NCBI GenBank assembly: GCA_964592645.1
Contig: CAZQFV010000014.1
Coordinates: forward strand, 28,200-92,199
DNA from: CAZQFV01 sp964592645
GTDB taxonomy: Bacteria > Chloroflexota > Chloroflexia > DTKN01
Direction: 5' to 3'
DNA: 64,000 nucleotides
Under the pieces are notes generated by a model. The model saw nothing but the letters and a program-made list of their open reading frames with translations. It was not told where the DNA came from and searched no databases. Below, one piece after another: positions 50,535-59,455 of this stretch; the stretch's first letter is position 1, and every line of letters begins with the position of its first letter. Made by a program: the position numbers and the translations under genes.

Positions 50535-53500
50535 ATGAACACATTGTCGATATCGGCCATCGTTATCGCCAGCGTCACCCTGTATGCCGGGCTCTACCAT
50601 CTGGGCACTTACCTGTGGCGCAGGCTGCATCGGGAATACCTCACCTTTGCCCTCTCCTGCCTGGCGATGGGCCTGTACGACATCTTTTGCGCCGGCCTGT
50701 ACAGCGCCTCTTCCGTTTCCGAGGGCGTGCTCTGGCAACAGCGGCAGGTCGTTATGCTGGCCCTGGTCAGCATCATCTTCCCCTGGTTCGTCCACGACTA
50801 CCTGGCCGCCGCCGGGCCGGTGCCGCGCTGGTGGCGGCGCGGGCTGCTCGTCTTCTCGGTCTACTTTGTCCTGGCCGCGATCCTGGGGTTGCTAAACCCG
50901 GCCGGGCTGCACTGGCCGGCCGACAATCCGAGCGTCAAGGAGATCGTCCTCCCCTGGGGCACCGCGATCACCTACCGAGAGATGGCCCCCGGACCGCTCA
51001 CCGACGTGCAGAGCGTCATGGGGCTGCTGGTGTTCCTCTATGTTCTCGTCCTGGCGGTTTATGCCTGCCGCCGCGGGCAACAGCGCGCGGCCTGGCCCCT
51101 CTTCGCGGCCCTCGGCCTCTTCTTCGTCAGCGCCGTCAACGATACGGCCGTTTCCAGCGGCCTGTACGGCTTTGTCTACACGATGGAGTATGCCTACCTG
51201 GGCATCGTGCTGCTGATGACCCTAGCGCTCTCCCGCCAGGTTGCCGAAGCCGCGGCCATGAAAGAGATCCTGGCCCAGGACGTCGCCGAGCGCCGGCGGA
51301 GCGAGGAGGCGCTGCGCCGCTACGCCGGCCGGCTGGAGGCGCTGCGCCAGATCGACCAGGCCACCCTGCTGGCCGAGTCCCCCGAAGCGATCGCCGATGC
51401 CACCCTGCAACACATCCGCCGACTGATCCCCTGCCGGCGGGCCAGCGTGATCACATTCGACCAGCCGGGGGACAGCGCGCAGATCCTTGCCGTCCAGTCC
51501 GACGGCCCCACTCCCCTGGGCCGCAGCCGGCGTTTCCCCATCAGCGACATGGGCCCGTTCAGGCAACTGGAGAAGGGCCGGCCGGTCCTGGTCTCCGATC
51601 TCCTCGCCCAGGCCGAACAGACGCCGACCGTGCGCCAGCTCATCGCCGAGGGCATCCGCGCGTACCTGAGCGTGCCCATGATCTGCCGGGAGCAACTCAT
51701 CGGCAGCCTGAACCTGGGGGCCGCCGAGCCCAGCAGCTTCACCCAGGAGCATGTCGAGATCGCCACCGAGGCCGCCGCCGAGGTGGCCCTAGCCCTACAG
51801 CAGGCCCGGCTGTACGAGGAGGCCCATGGGCGCGCCGAACGCCTGGCCGTCCTCAACCATATCGCGACGGCGGTCGGGGCCACGCTGGACCTGGACACCC
51901 TGCTGGAGACCGTGTACCGGGAGACGATCTCCATCTTTCCCGCCGATTCCTTCTTCATCGCCCTCTACGACGAGGCGGCCCACGAACTCGACTTCCGCTT
52001 CCAGATGGACGAAGGGGCGCGCGTGCCCCCGGACCGCCAGCCGGCCGACGTGGGACTCACCTCCCTGGTGATCGCCCAAGGACGGCCGCTCCTGATCCGC
52101 GACCTGGCCCAGGAGGCCGCGAGCCTGCCGGCCGCCGCGCTCTGGGGCAGCGGCCGGCCGACCGCCTCCTGGCTGGGAGTGCCCATGCACGTGGGAAAGC
52201 GGCTGCTCGGCGTCATCTGCGTCCAATCGTACCGCCCGCGCGTCTACGGCGACGACGACCAACAACTGCTGTCCACCATTGCCGACCAAGTCGCCATGGC
52301 CGTGGAGAAGGCCCAACTGTACCAGGTGCTGCAAGACTCCGAGGAAAAGTACCGCACCCTCTTTGAGCGAGCCAACGACGCCGTTTTCATCACCACGCTG
52401 GAGGGGCGCATCCTGGAAGCCAACGAGCGGGCCTGTCAGCTCCTCGGCTATCGCCGGGAGGAGCTCCTGCAGCGCACGCTGTCCGACATCACGGCCCCAC
52501 CCGCAGAGGCCGGTCCCAGGCCGACGATCCAGGAGCTGGCCCAAGGCGGCGCGCGATTCGAGACCGAGTACATTCGGCAAGACGGAGCGCAAGTGCCGGT
52601 GGAAGTCGGCCTGGCCCGGTTGCAGGCGGCCGGCCAGGACCTGGTGCTGGCGCTGGCGCACGATATCTCCCGCCGCAAGCAGACCGAGGAGCAACTGCGC
52701 CAGGCGCAGAAGATGGAGGCCATCGGCACCCTGGCCGGGGGTATCGCCCACGACTTTAACAATATCCTCACCTCCATCCTGGGCTACGCCTCGCTGGTGC
52801 AACAGGAACTGCCGCCGGACAGCCCATCCTCCCGCGACCTGGAGACGATCATCAAGTCGGCCCGGCGGGCCGCCGACCTGACGGCGCAGCTCCTGACCTT
52901 TGCCCGGCGCAGCGCCCAGGCCGAGCAGCGCCCATTGGATCTCAACGAGATCGTGCGCGAGGTGGTCAAGCTGCTGGAGCGCACGATCGACAAGGCCATC
53001 GCCATCGAGACGGGCCTGTCCGCGGACCCGGCGATAGTCCGCGGGGACGGCGGCCAACTGCACCAGGCGCTGCTCAACCTCTGTCTGAACGCCCGGGACG
53101 CGATGCCCCAGGGGGGGCGGCTGCTCATCGAGACCCGGAATGTCCACCTGAGCGAGCAGTACGTGGAAGCCGACCTGCAACTCGCCGCGGGCAAATATGC
53201 CGTGCTCAGCGTGAGCGACACGGGGGCCGGGATCGACCCGGCGGTCCGCGGGCGCATCTTTGAGCCGTTCTTCACCACCAAGGAGCAAGGACGCGGGCTG
53301 GGGCTGGCCATGGTCTATGGCATCGTCCACGGGCACGGCGGGACCGTCCATGTCTACAGCGAGCGGGGCCGGGGCACGACCTTCAAAGTCTACCTGCCGG
53401 CGCACCAGGAGCTGGGCAGCCCGACATCGCCGGCCCCGGAAACGGCAATGGGAGGGAACGAAACCATCCTGATCGTCGACGACGAGGAGGAGGTGCGCCA

Positions 53501-53861
53501 CGTGCTGGGGCGCATCCTGACCCGCGGCGGTTACACCGTGCTCTCGTCCGCGGACAGCGCCCAGGCCCTGGATATCTACCGCCAACGCCGGGCCGAGATC
53601 GCCCTGGTGATCCTAGACCTTATCATGCCACGGGTAGGTGGGCAGGAAACCTTCCGGCAGCTCCGGGAGATCAACCCCAAAGTCCGGGTCCTGCTCTCCA
53701 GCGGCTACAGCGAGAACGGCCAGGTGAGCCATATCTTGTCCACGGGCGCGCAGGGGTTCCTGCAAAAGCCCTACGAGATGGCCGGCGTCCTGCGCAAGGT
53801 GCGGCAGGTGTTGGACGCCGGGGCCGCGCCCCCCGCCCCCCACGACCCAGGCCGCCTGTAA
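50535..53861 (+). CDS. Hybrid sensor histidine kinase (7TM-GAF-GAF-PAS-HK-REC)
   Basis: The protein has 1108 residues. About seven membrane helices (1-235) form the sensor region. Next come a coiled coil, GAF domains at about 268-420 and 440-590, and PAS at about 600-710. The HisKA box is NtrB-like, AGGIAHDFNNIL (His 739). The HATPase domain has LLNLCLNARDAMP and GRGLGLAMVYGIV. A C-terminal receiver (about 975-1100) has LILDLIMP with phospho-acceptor Asp about 1028 and the KPY lysine. It is probably translated from a leaderless mRNA: no ribosome site exists before ATG 50535. The input is unknown. Confidence 0.92.
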   Translation: MNTLSISAIVIASVTLYAGLYHLGTYLWRRLHREYLTFALSCLAMGLYDIFCAGLYSASSVSEGVLWQQRQVVMLALVSIIFPWFVHDYLAAAGPVPRWWRRGLLVFSVYFVLAAILGLLNPAGLHWPADNPSVKEIVLPWGTAITYREMAPGPLTDVQSVMGLLVFLYVLVLAVYACRRGQQRAAWPLFAALGLFFVSAVNDTAVSSGLYGFVYTMEYAYLGIVLLMTLALSRQVAEAAAMKEILAQDVAERRRSEEALRRYAGRLEALRQIDQATLLAESPEAIADATLQHIRRLIPCRRASVITFDQPGDSAQILAVQSDGPTPLGRSRRFPISDMGPFRQLEKGRPVLVSDLLAQAEQTPTVRQLIAEGIRAYLSVPMICREQLIGSLNLGAAEPSSFTQEHVEIATEAAAEVALALQQARLYEEAHGRAERLAVLNHIATAVGATLDLDTLLETVYRETISIFPADSFFIALYDEAAHELDFRFQMDEGARVPPDRQPADVGLTSLVIAQGRPLLIRDLAQEAASLPAAALWGSGRPTASWLGVPMHVGKRLLGVICVQSYRPRVYGDDDQQLLSTIADQVAMAVEKAQLYQVLQDSEEKYRTLFERANDAVFITTLEGRILEANERACQLLGYRREELLQRTLSDITAPPAEAGPRPTIQELAQGGARFETEYIRQDGAQVPVEVGLARLQAAGQDLVLALAHDISRRKQTEEQLRQAQKMEAIGTLAGGIAHDFNNILTSILGYASLVQQELPPDSPSSRDLETIIKSARRAADLTAQLLTFARRSAQAEQRPLDLNEIVREVVKLLERTIDKAIAIETGLSADPAIVRGDGGQLHQALLNLCLNARDAMPQGGRLLIETRNVHLSEQYVEADLQLAAGKYAVLSVSDTGAGIDPAVRGRIFEPFFTTKEQGRGLGLAMVYGIVHGHGGTVHVYSERGRGTTFKVYLPAHQELGSPTSPAPETAMGGNETILIVDDEEEVRHVLGRILTRGGYTVLSSADSAQALDIYRQRRAEIALVILDLIMPRVGGQETFRQLREINPKVRVLLSSGYSENGQVSHILSTGAQGFLQKPYEMAGVLRKVRQVLDAGAAPPAPHDPGRL

Positions 53862-53882
53862 TCTGACCGTCAGGATAGCCCC

Positions 53883-53911
53883 TTGACTTGGGGAAGGGGA
53901 TGGGATTAAAT
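53883..53911 (+). promoter_or_regulatory. Sigma-70 promoter for the CHAP gene
   Basis: TTGACT (53883-53888), a 17-bp spacer and TTAAAT (53906-53911). Leader of about 75 bases. Confidence 0.55.
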
Positions 53912-53992
53912 AGGACCATCGGCTACAACCCTCGCGGTGTGGCTTTCTTTGGCATCTTGCGACAAGAGCGGTAACCTCTATCGAGGCCGACC

Positions 53993-55558
53993 TTGGATTC
54001 CGACCTTCCGCATCCGCAACTCCCGGCCTGGCGGATCGCCCGCCGGGGACCGACACCCCGGCCCGTGATCGGCGGCGCGCCCTCGGCCGGCACCCTGCTC
54101 CTGCCACCGGCCTACGCCCTGCTCCTGGGCGCGGCCGAACTGCTGGCCTCGGCGACCCAGGCGGACTTCCCGGCCCTCGGGCCGGTATGCTTCGGAGCCG
54201 TCCTGCTGCTCCTGGGCAGCCATGCGGCGCTCTCCTGGACCCGGCCCCGGCGCTACGTGCCCCTGGCCGCCGCCGCCGCGCCGGCCCTGCGCCTGCTGCT
54301 CTTCCCGGCGCCGGGCGGCGGCGCTCCGCTCCAGCGCGGGCTGGCCCTGGGGCTGCCGCTGCTGCTGGCCGGCCTGGCGGCGCTCCTGCCGCCGGTCCTG
54401 CTGCCCGGCAGGTCGGCGGCGAAGAAGAGGACCTGGCCGACGGAAAACTTCCGCGCCCCCTGGGCTGCGCCCGCCGGGCCGGGCGCCCTCGGCAGTTCAC
54501 CCCCGCCGGCCCCGGCGCGGCCGTTCCCTGCCCTCCACAAGGCCGGAATCGGCCAGGAGATCCGCCGGCGCCTGCGGGCGCAGAGCCGGGCCCTCGTCGC
54601 CTGGGGCTGCCGGCAAGCCCGGCGCTACCAGGAATTGGAGCCCGCGAACCTGGTGCGCGACCGGATCGCGGCGCTGCGCCGCCGGGCGGCGATCCTGGGC
54701 CGCGGCACCCTGCTCCTCCCCGCCGCCACCCTGGGCCTGGCCCTGTTTGCCGGCGTATGGGTCGTCTATGCCGGCGGCCCCCGCCAGGCCGCGGAAGCCG
54801 GGCCGTGGGCCGCCAACGGCGACCGCCCTGCTACCCGGGTGGCCTGGCCGCCCACGTGGGCGGCGCGTCCTCCGGCGCCGGTAGCACCCCTGAATACCGC
54901 CGAAAAAGGCTTGGCTAACCGGACCGCCCTCCCCAGGACGCTTGCCCGCCGCCCGCCACCCAACGCCTACGCCTCCTACGCCAGACCGTCCTTGCCGCAG
55001 CTCCCGGCAGAGGAGCTCGCCGCCATGGTACCGTCCACCGCGCCGCCCCCGGCGGAAAGGGGGGAGACACAGACCTTCCCAAACTGCCCGAGCCTGGGCC
55101 TGTGGAACCCCTACCCCCGCGCGGTGTGCACCTGGTACGCCAAGGAACGCCGGCCCGACCTGCCGGCCTTTGTCGGCGACTGGGGCCTGGCCGTCAACTG
55201 GCCCCGCGCCGCGGAGCTGTGCGGCTTTCGGGTGGACGGCTTGCCCCAGGCCGGCGCGGTCATCGTCTTTCCCCCGGGAGCCAACGGGGCCTACGAGGGC
55301 GGGCACGTCGGCTATGTCGAAGAGGTCCAGCCCGGAGCGCTGCTCATCTCCGAGTGCAACGCCGACCAGGACTCGGCCTTTGCCGTGAGCCCCCAATGGT
55401 GGGACTCGGGCTACTCCTGCACCTTCCGACGCATCCCCTGGGAGTACCTGTCCTCCCAGGTCATCTATATCCACGGCTTCCAGGAGCCGGCCGGCCGTCC
55501 GACGCGCTGGAGCCCCGCCCCGCGAGACGGGGTTGACACCTCCCCGGGGGCCCCATGA
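53993..55558 (+). CDS. Membrane protein with C-terminal CHAP amidase/peptidase domain
   Basis: The protein has 521 residues; the start is TTG 53993 behind GAGG, and it is not certain. Residues about 35-150 are hydrophobic helices rich in Ala, Leu and Pro. A basic cytosolic-looking stretch follows to about 230, then another helix near 240-260. From about 370 a CHAP domain begins with AVCTWYAKERRP (Cys about 379) and contains GGHVGYVEEV (His about 438) and ISECNADQ. CHAP enzymes cut peptidoglycan peptides, so a role in cell-wall turnover is likely although Chloroflexota walls vary. A Pro/Ala-rich spacer precedes the domain. Confidence 0.75.
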   Translation: MDSDLPHPQLPAWRIARRGPTPRPVIGGAPSAGTLLLPPAYALLLGAAELLASATQADFPALGPVCFGAVLLLLGSHAALSWTRPRRYVPLAAAAAPALRLLLFPAPGGGAPLQRGLALGLPLLLAGLAALLPPVLLPGRSAAKKRTWPTENFRAPWAAPAGPGALGSSPPPAPARPFPALHKAGIGQEIRRRLRAQSRALVAWGCRQARRYQELEPANLVRDRIAALRRRAAILGRGTLLLPAATLGLALFAGVWVVYAGGPRQAAEAGPWAANGDRPATRVAWPPTWAARPPAPVAPLNTAEKGLANRTALPRTLARRPPPNAYASYARPSLPQLPAEELAAMVPSTAPPPAERGETQTFPNCPSLGLWNPYPRAVCTWYAKERRPDLPAFVGDWGLAVNWPRAAELCGFRVDGLPQAGAVIVFPPGANGAYEGGHVGYVEEVQPGALLISECNADQDSAFAVSPQWWDSGYSCTFRRIPWEYLSSQVIYIHGFQEPAGRPTRWSPAPRDGVDTSPGAP

Positions 55559-55617
55559 CCGGCAAGGGCCGGGCAGCCCCCCCGCCTTTTCCCCTCAACA
55601 AATGACCCCGGAAGTAT

Positions 55618-55646
55618 TTGCCTTTTCCCGCCTCTTATGATATGCT
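55618..55646 (+). promoter_or_regulatory. Sigma-70 promoter of the receiver/sensor-kinase operon
   Basis: TTGCCT (55618-55623), a 17-bp spacer and TATGCT (55641-55646). It would drive the genes from 55694 onward. Confidence 0.55.
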
Positions 55647-55693
55647 ACACCCCATAGCGCCGGCTCGATCGACGGTCCAGGCAGGAGGTGTGT

Positions 55694-56083
55694 ATGGAAG
55701 AGGGGAAAAAGATACTCGTCGTCGACGATGAGGCCTTTATCCGCGTGCTCCTGACGCAGACCCTGGAGGACCTCGAAGACCGGGGGGTGGAGCTCCTCTC
55801 CGCTGCCGACGGCAAGGAAGCGCTGGAGATCGCCCTGGCCGAGCGCCCCAACATCATCTTCCTGGACGTGATGATGCCCTATCTCAGCGGCTATGAAGTA
55901 TGCCGCAAGGTCAAGGAAGAGGCCCCGGAGGTGTACATCATCCTGCTCACCGCCAAGGGCCAGGCCGTGGACAAAGAGCTGGGAGCCGCCGCCGGAGCCG
56001 ACGAGTACGTGACCAAACCGTTCGACCCGGACAACATCCTGGCCCGCGTCGGCCAGCTCCTGGGAATCGAGGTCGCCCTGTAG
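55694..56083 (+). CDS. Single-domain response regulator (receiver only)
   Basis: The protein has 129 residues from ATG 55694 (AGGAGGTG upstream). It is a complete CheY-like receiver: acidic pair VVDDEAF, phospho-acceptor Asp about 58 in IIFLDVMMP, Thr in LLTAKG and Lys in TKPFDP. There is no output domain. It is followed by two membrane sensor kinases, 27 bases away, so it may be a phosphate carrier for them. Confidence 0.92.
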   Translation: MEEGKKILVVDDEAFIRVLLTQTLEDLEDRGVELLSAADGKEALEIALAERPNIIFLDVMMPYLSGYEVCRKVKEEAPEVYIILLTAKGQAVDKELGAAAGADEYVTKPFDPDNILARVGQLLGIEVAL

Positions 56084-56110
56084 TCGACGCCCGGGCCTGG
56101 GAGAAAACAC

Positions 56111-59100
56111 ATGCGCCGCCCTCTGCCGCCTGCCTCGTGGATCCTGCTGATCCTGGCTTTCTTGGCGCTGGCGTACAACGTCCTGTTGATCGGCCTGGCC
56201 CTGCTCTGGCCCACGGACGGGTGCAGCCTGTACCTGGACCAGGCCGGCCTGACCATCCCCAGCGACTCCCCAAGTTGCCCGCTGCAGGCCCACGACATCA
56301 TCACGGCCATCGACGGGCGCCCGATCTCCCAGGACCTGGTCCGGCCGGGCGCCTGGCAGCGCTTCCTCTTCGAAAGGACGGCCGCCGGGGCCACCTATAC
56401 CATCGACCGCCACGGCCAGGTATTGGAGGTGTGGGTCCCCTGGCAGTCCCACACGCTCCCGCAGGTCATCGGCGAAATCGGGCTGCTCTCCTTCATCGGG
56501 AGCATCTTTGTCCTGAACGCCATCCTGCTGCTCCTGAGCCGCACGCGCGACCCGGCCGCCCCCATCATGGCCCTCTTCTTCCTGGTGGAGGGCTTCAACC
56601 TGATCAACAACGCCTGGGAGGCCACCGGCACACCCCTGACGCTGAGCACCTTCTGGTTCGCCATTCCCCTGGACCTGCTCAGCTTCGGCGTGACCTTTGC
56701 CGCCGCCCTGCACGCCTTCCTGCTGTTCCCCGAGCGCAAGGCGCCGCTCCACCGCTTTCCCGCCCTGCCCGTCTTGCTCTATGCCCTCAACCTCGTGGGG
56801 GTCGCCCTGGGGACCGTGGCCATCTGGAGCGGCCCGCCCCTGGCCGGCCGGGCCCTCACCTACCGCTTCTTCTACCCGCTGGCCGGCGCCGAGCTGCTGA
56901 TCGGCGTCGGCATGCTCGCCCATACCTATTTCACCACGCGCCGGCCCGGCGTGCGCAACCAGATCCGCTGGCTATTCTGGGGCGTGATGCTGGGCCCGCT
57001 GCCATGGCTGCTCCTGTACAACCTGCCGGTCGCCCTGGGCGCCGCGCCCCTGCTGCCCCTGGCCACCACCGCCCTGGCGCTCATCGTCATCCCGGTAGCC
57101 TTCTTCTTCTCCGTCACCCGGCGCGGCCTATCGACCGTGGACACGGTGATCAACCGCACGCTGGTCTATACGATCCTGGTCGCGCTATTGGTCGGCCTGT
57201 ACCTGGGCGCGGCGGCCGCCGTGGACGTGCTCACCCGCCTCATCGTGGGACAGTCTGACGCCCGCCTGAGCGCCATCGTGGCCGTCATCCTGGTGGCGCT
57301 GTTCGCCAGCCCGCTGCGCGGGGCCCTGCACCGGCTGGTCCAGCGCCTCTTCTACCGCCGTTGGGTCGGCATGCAGCAACTACTGCGCGAGGTAGGCGAA
57401 CGACTCTCGACCACGCTACAACTGGAGACCATCGTCCCGGTGTTGACCCAGGAGATCCCCAACCGCCTGCGCCTCACCCGGGCGGCGCTGTTGCTGCGCC
57501 AGGAAGACGGCTCCTTCGCCGACGCCTCCGCGAGCGGCGGCTTCTTTCCCGGCGACCACCCGCTGGTGGCCCAGGCCGAGGCCGGCGATGCCCCCTTGGT
57601 GGTCGGCCAATCGCGCTATCAGAACGGCCTGCGCCAAGAGCTGGCCCGGGCCGGCTGGGAAGTGGCCCTGCCCCTGCGCAGCGGCGGCCGGCTCGTGGGG
57701 CTCTACTTCCTGGGTCCCCGCCAGAGCGGCGACCTGTACACCGCCCAGGAGGTCGAGTCGCTGCGGGCCCTGGGCCGCCAGGTAGCGTCGACCCTGGAAA
57801 ATACCCGCCTCTACTCACAGGTCGAGCGCTACACCCAGCAGTTGGAGGACCTTGTCGCCGAGCGGACGCGCGACCTGGCCCGGGCCAACCTGGAGCTGGC
57901 CTCGGAGCGCGACCGGCTGGACGTCATCCTGAAGAGCATGGCCGACGGGCTGCTGGTGACCCATCCCGGCGGGCGCATCCTGCTGGTCAACCCGGCCCTG
58001 GAGTCCCTGCTCCACCGGCCGGCCGGCCTGTTGGTGGGCATGCCGGTCGGCACGGCCCTGCCGCTGTCCAGCCTGCCCCAACTGCTGGCCCGGGCGCTGC
58101 AGCATCCGGGGCAACTGCAGACGGCGGACATGCCGTTGGACGAGCGCATGCTGCGGGCCTCGGCCGCCGCCCTGCTCGACGGCTCGGCGGTCATCACCGT
58201 CCTGCGCGACATCACCCACGAACGGGAAGTGGACCGCATGAAGACCGAGTTCGTCTCCACCGTCTCCCACGAGCTGCGCGCCCCCCTCACCTCGGTGCTG
58301 GGCTTCACCAAGCTGATCAACCGCACCATGGAGCGGGACGTGGTCCCGCTGATCCCGGCGGACCACCCGCGCGGCCAGCGGGCCATGCAGCGCATCCGCG
58401 AGAACCTGGAGATCATCGTCGCCGAGGGCGAGCGGCTGACGCGGCTGATCAACGACGTGCTGGACATTTCCAAGATGGAGGCCGGCCGCGTGGACTGGCA
58501 CGACCAGCCCTTCGACCTGCTCGCGGTGATCCGCCAGGCGGCGGACAATGTGCACACCCTGGCCGCGGTCAAGGGCCTGCCCATTCGGCTCCGGCTGCCG
58601 GAGGAGTTGCCCACCCTCCAGGCCGACCCCGACCGCATCCTGCAGGTCGTCACCAACTTGCTCTCCAACGCCATCAAGTTCACCGACCATGGAGAGATCA
58701 CGCTGCGGGCGCGGCTGCTGGCGGCCGGCGAACGGGCGAACGGCTGGTCGGTGCCGGAGGGGTGGACGGGCGGCGTCCTGGTCTGCGTCCAGGACACCGG
58801 CGTGGGCATCCCCCCGGAGGCCATCGGCTCCCTCTTCCAGCGCTTCCAGCAGGTGGAGGCCACGCTGCGCGACCGGCCCAAGGGCACCGGGCTGGGGCTG
58901 GCCATCTGCCGGGAGATCGTGACGCACTACGGGGGCAGCATCTGGGCCGAGTCGGAGGTCGGCTGCGGCTCCTGTTTCTCCTTCACCCTGCCCCTGGCGC
59001 CGGCCGCGGCGGCGGCCGGGCCCGCTCCTGCCGCCCCGCCGGCGCCGGCCGCGGCCCCGCCCGGTCGCGCGGCCACCCTGCTCATCGTCGACGACGAGGA

Positions 59101-59455
59101 GAACGTCCGCCGCCTGCTGCGCCAGGAGCTGACCGAGGCCGGCTACGGCGTCCTGGAGGCCGCCGACGGCACGGCGGCCATCACCGCCGCCCGCCAGCAG
59201 CAGCCCGACCTGCTGATCCTGGACGTCAAGATGCCCGGGCTGTCCGGGGCGGATGTCTCGCAGGTTCTGCGGGCCGACGCGGCGCTTGCCCACATCCCCA
59301 TCGTGGTCCTTTCCGTGGAAGACCAGCAGCACCGCCACGACCTCGAGGCCGACGCCTACCTGACCAAGCCGGTGCAGATCGAACTGCTGCTCCAGACCAT
59401 CGCCCAGTTGCTGGCGCGCGCCGCCGGCCCGGCCGCGCCCGGAGGATCCCCATGA
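56111..59455 (+). CDS. Hybrid membrane sensor histidine kinase (PDZ-like/7TM-GAF-PAS-HK-REC)
   Basis: The protein has 1114 residues. A first helix (10-32) is followed by an external PDZ-like segment (AHDIITAIDGRPIS, about 60-110), then about eight more helices to about 420. GAF covers about 423-580, PAS about 603-700, HisKA has STVSHELRAPLTSVLGF (His 720), HATPase runs about 820-965, and an Ala/Pro-rich linker leads to a receiver (about 985-1105) with Asp 1038 in LLILDVKMPG. Built like its downstream neighbour but with the added receiver, it looks like one half of a tandem duplication. The stop overlaps the next start (ATGA). Confidence 0.92.
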   Translation: MRRPLPPASWILLILAFLALAYNVLLIGLALLWPTDGCSLYLDQAGLTIPSDSPSCPLQAHDIITAIDGRPISQDLVRPGAWQRFLFERTAAGATYTIDRHGQVLEVWVPWQSHTLPQVIGEIGLLSFIGSIFVLNAILLLLSRTRDPAAPIMALFFLVEGFNLINNAWEATGTPLTLSTFWFAIPLDLLSFGVTFAAALHAFLLFPERKAPLHRFPALPVLLYALNLVGVALGTVAIWSGPPLAGRALTYRFFYPLAGAELLIGVGMLAHTYFTTRRPGVRNQIRWLFWGVMLGPLPWLLLYNLPVALGAAPLLPLATTALALIVIPVAFFFSVTRRGLSTVDTVINRTLVYTILVALLVGLYLGAAAAVDVLTRLIVGQSDARLSAIVAVILVALFASPLRGALHRLVQRLFYRRWVGMQQLLREVGERLSTTLQLETIVPVLTQEIPNRLRLTRAALLLRQEDGSFADASASGGFFPGDHPLVAQAEAGDAPLVVGQSRYQNGLRQELARAGWEVALPLRSGGRLVGLYFLGPRQSGDLYTAQEVESLRALGRQVASTLENTRLYSQVERYTQQLEDLVAERTRDLARANLELASERDRLDVILKSMADGLLVTHPGGRILLVNPALESLLHRPAGLLVGMPVGTALPLSSLPQLLARALQHPGQLQTADMPLDERMLRASAAALLDGSAVITVLRDITHEREVDRMKTEFVSTVSHELRAPLTSVLGFTKLINRTMERDVVPLIPADHPRGQRAMQRIRENLEIIVAEGERLTRLINDVLDISKMEAGRVDWHDQPFDLLAVIRQAADNVHTLAAVKGLPIRLRLPEELPTLQADPDRILQVVTNLLSNAIKFTDHGEITLRARLLAAGERANGWSVPEGWTGGVLVCVQDTGVGIPPEAIGSLFQRFQQVEATLRDRPKGTGLGLAICREIVTHYGGSIWAESEVGCGSCFSFTLPLAPAAAAAGPAPAAPPAPAAAPPGRAATLLIVDDEENVRRLLRQELTEAGYGVLEAADGTAAITAARQQQPDLLILDVKMPGLSGADVSQVLRADAALAHIPIVVLSVEDQQHRHDLEADAYLTKPVQIELLLQTIAQLLARAAGPAAPGGSP

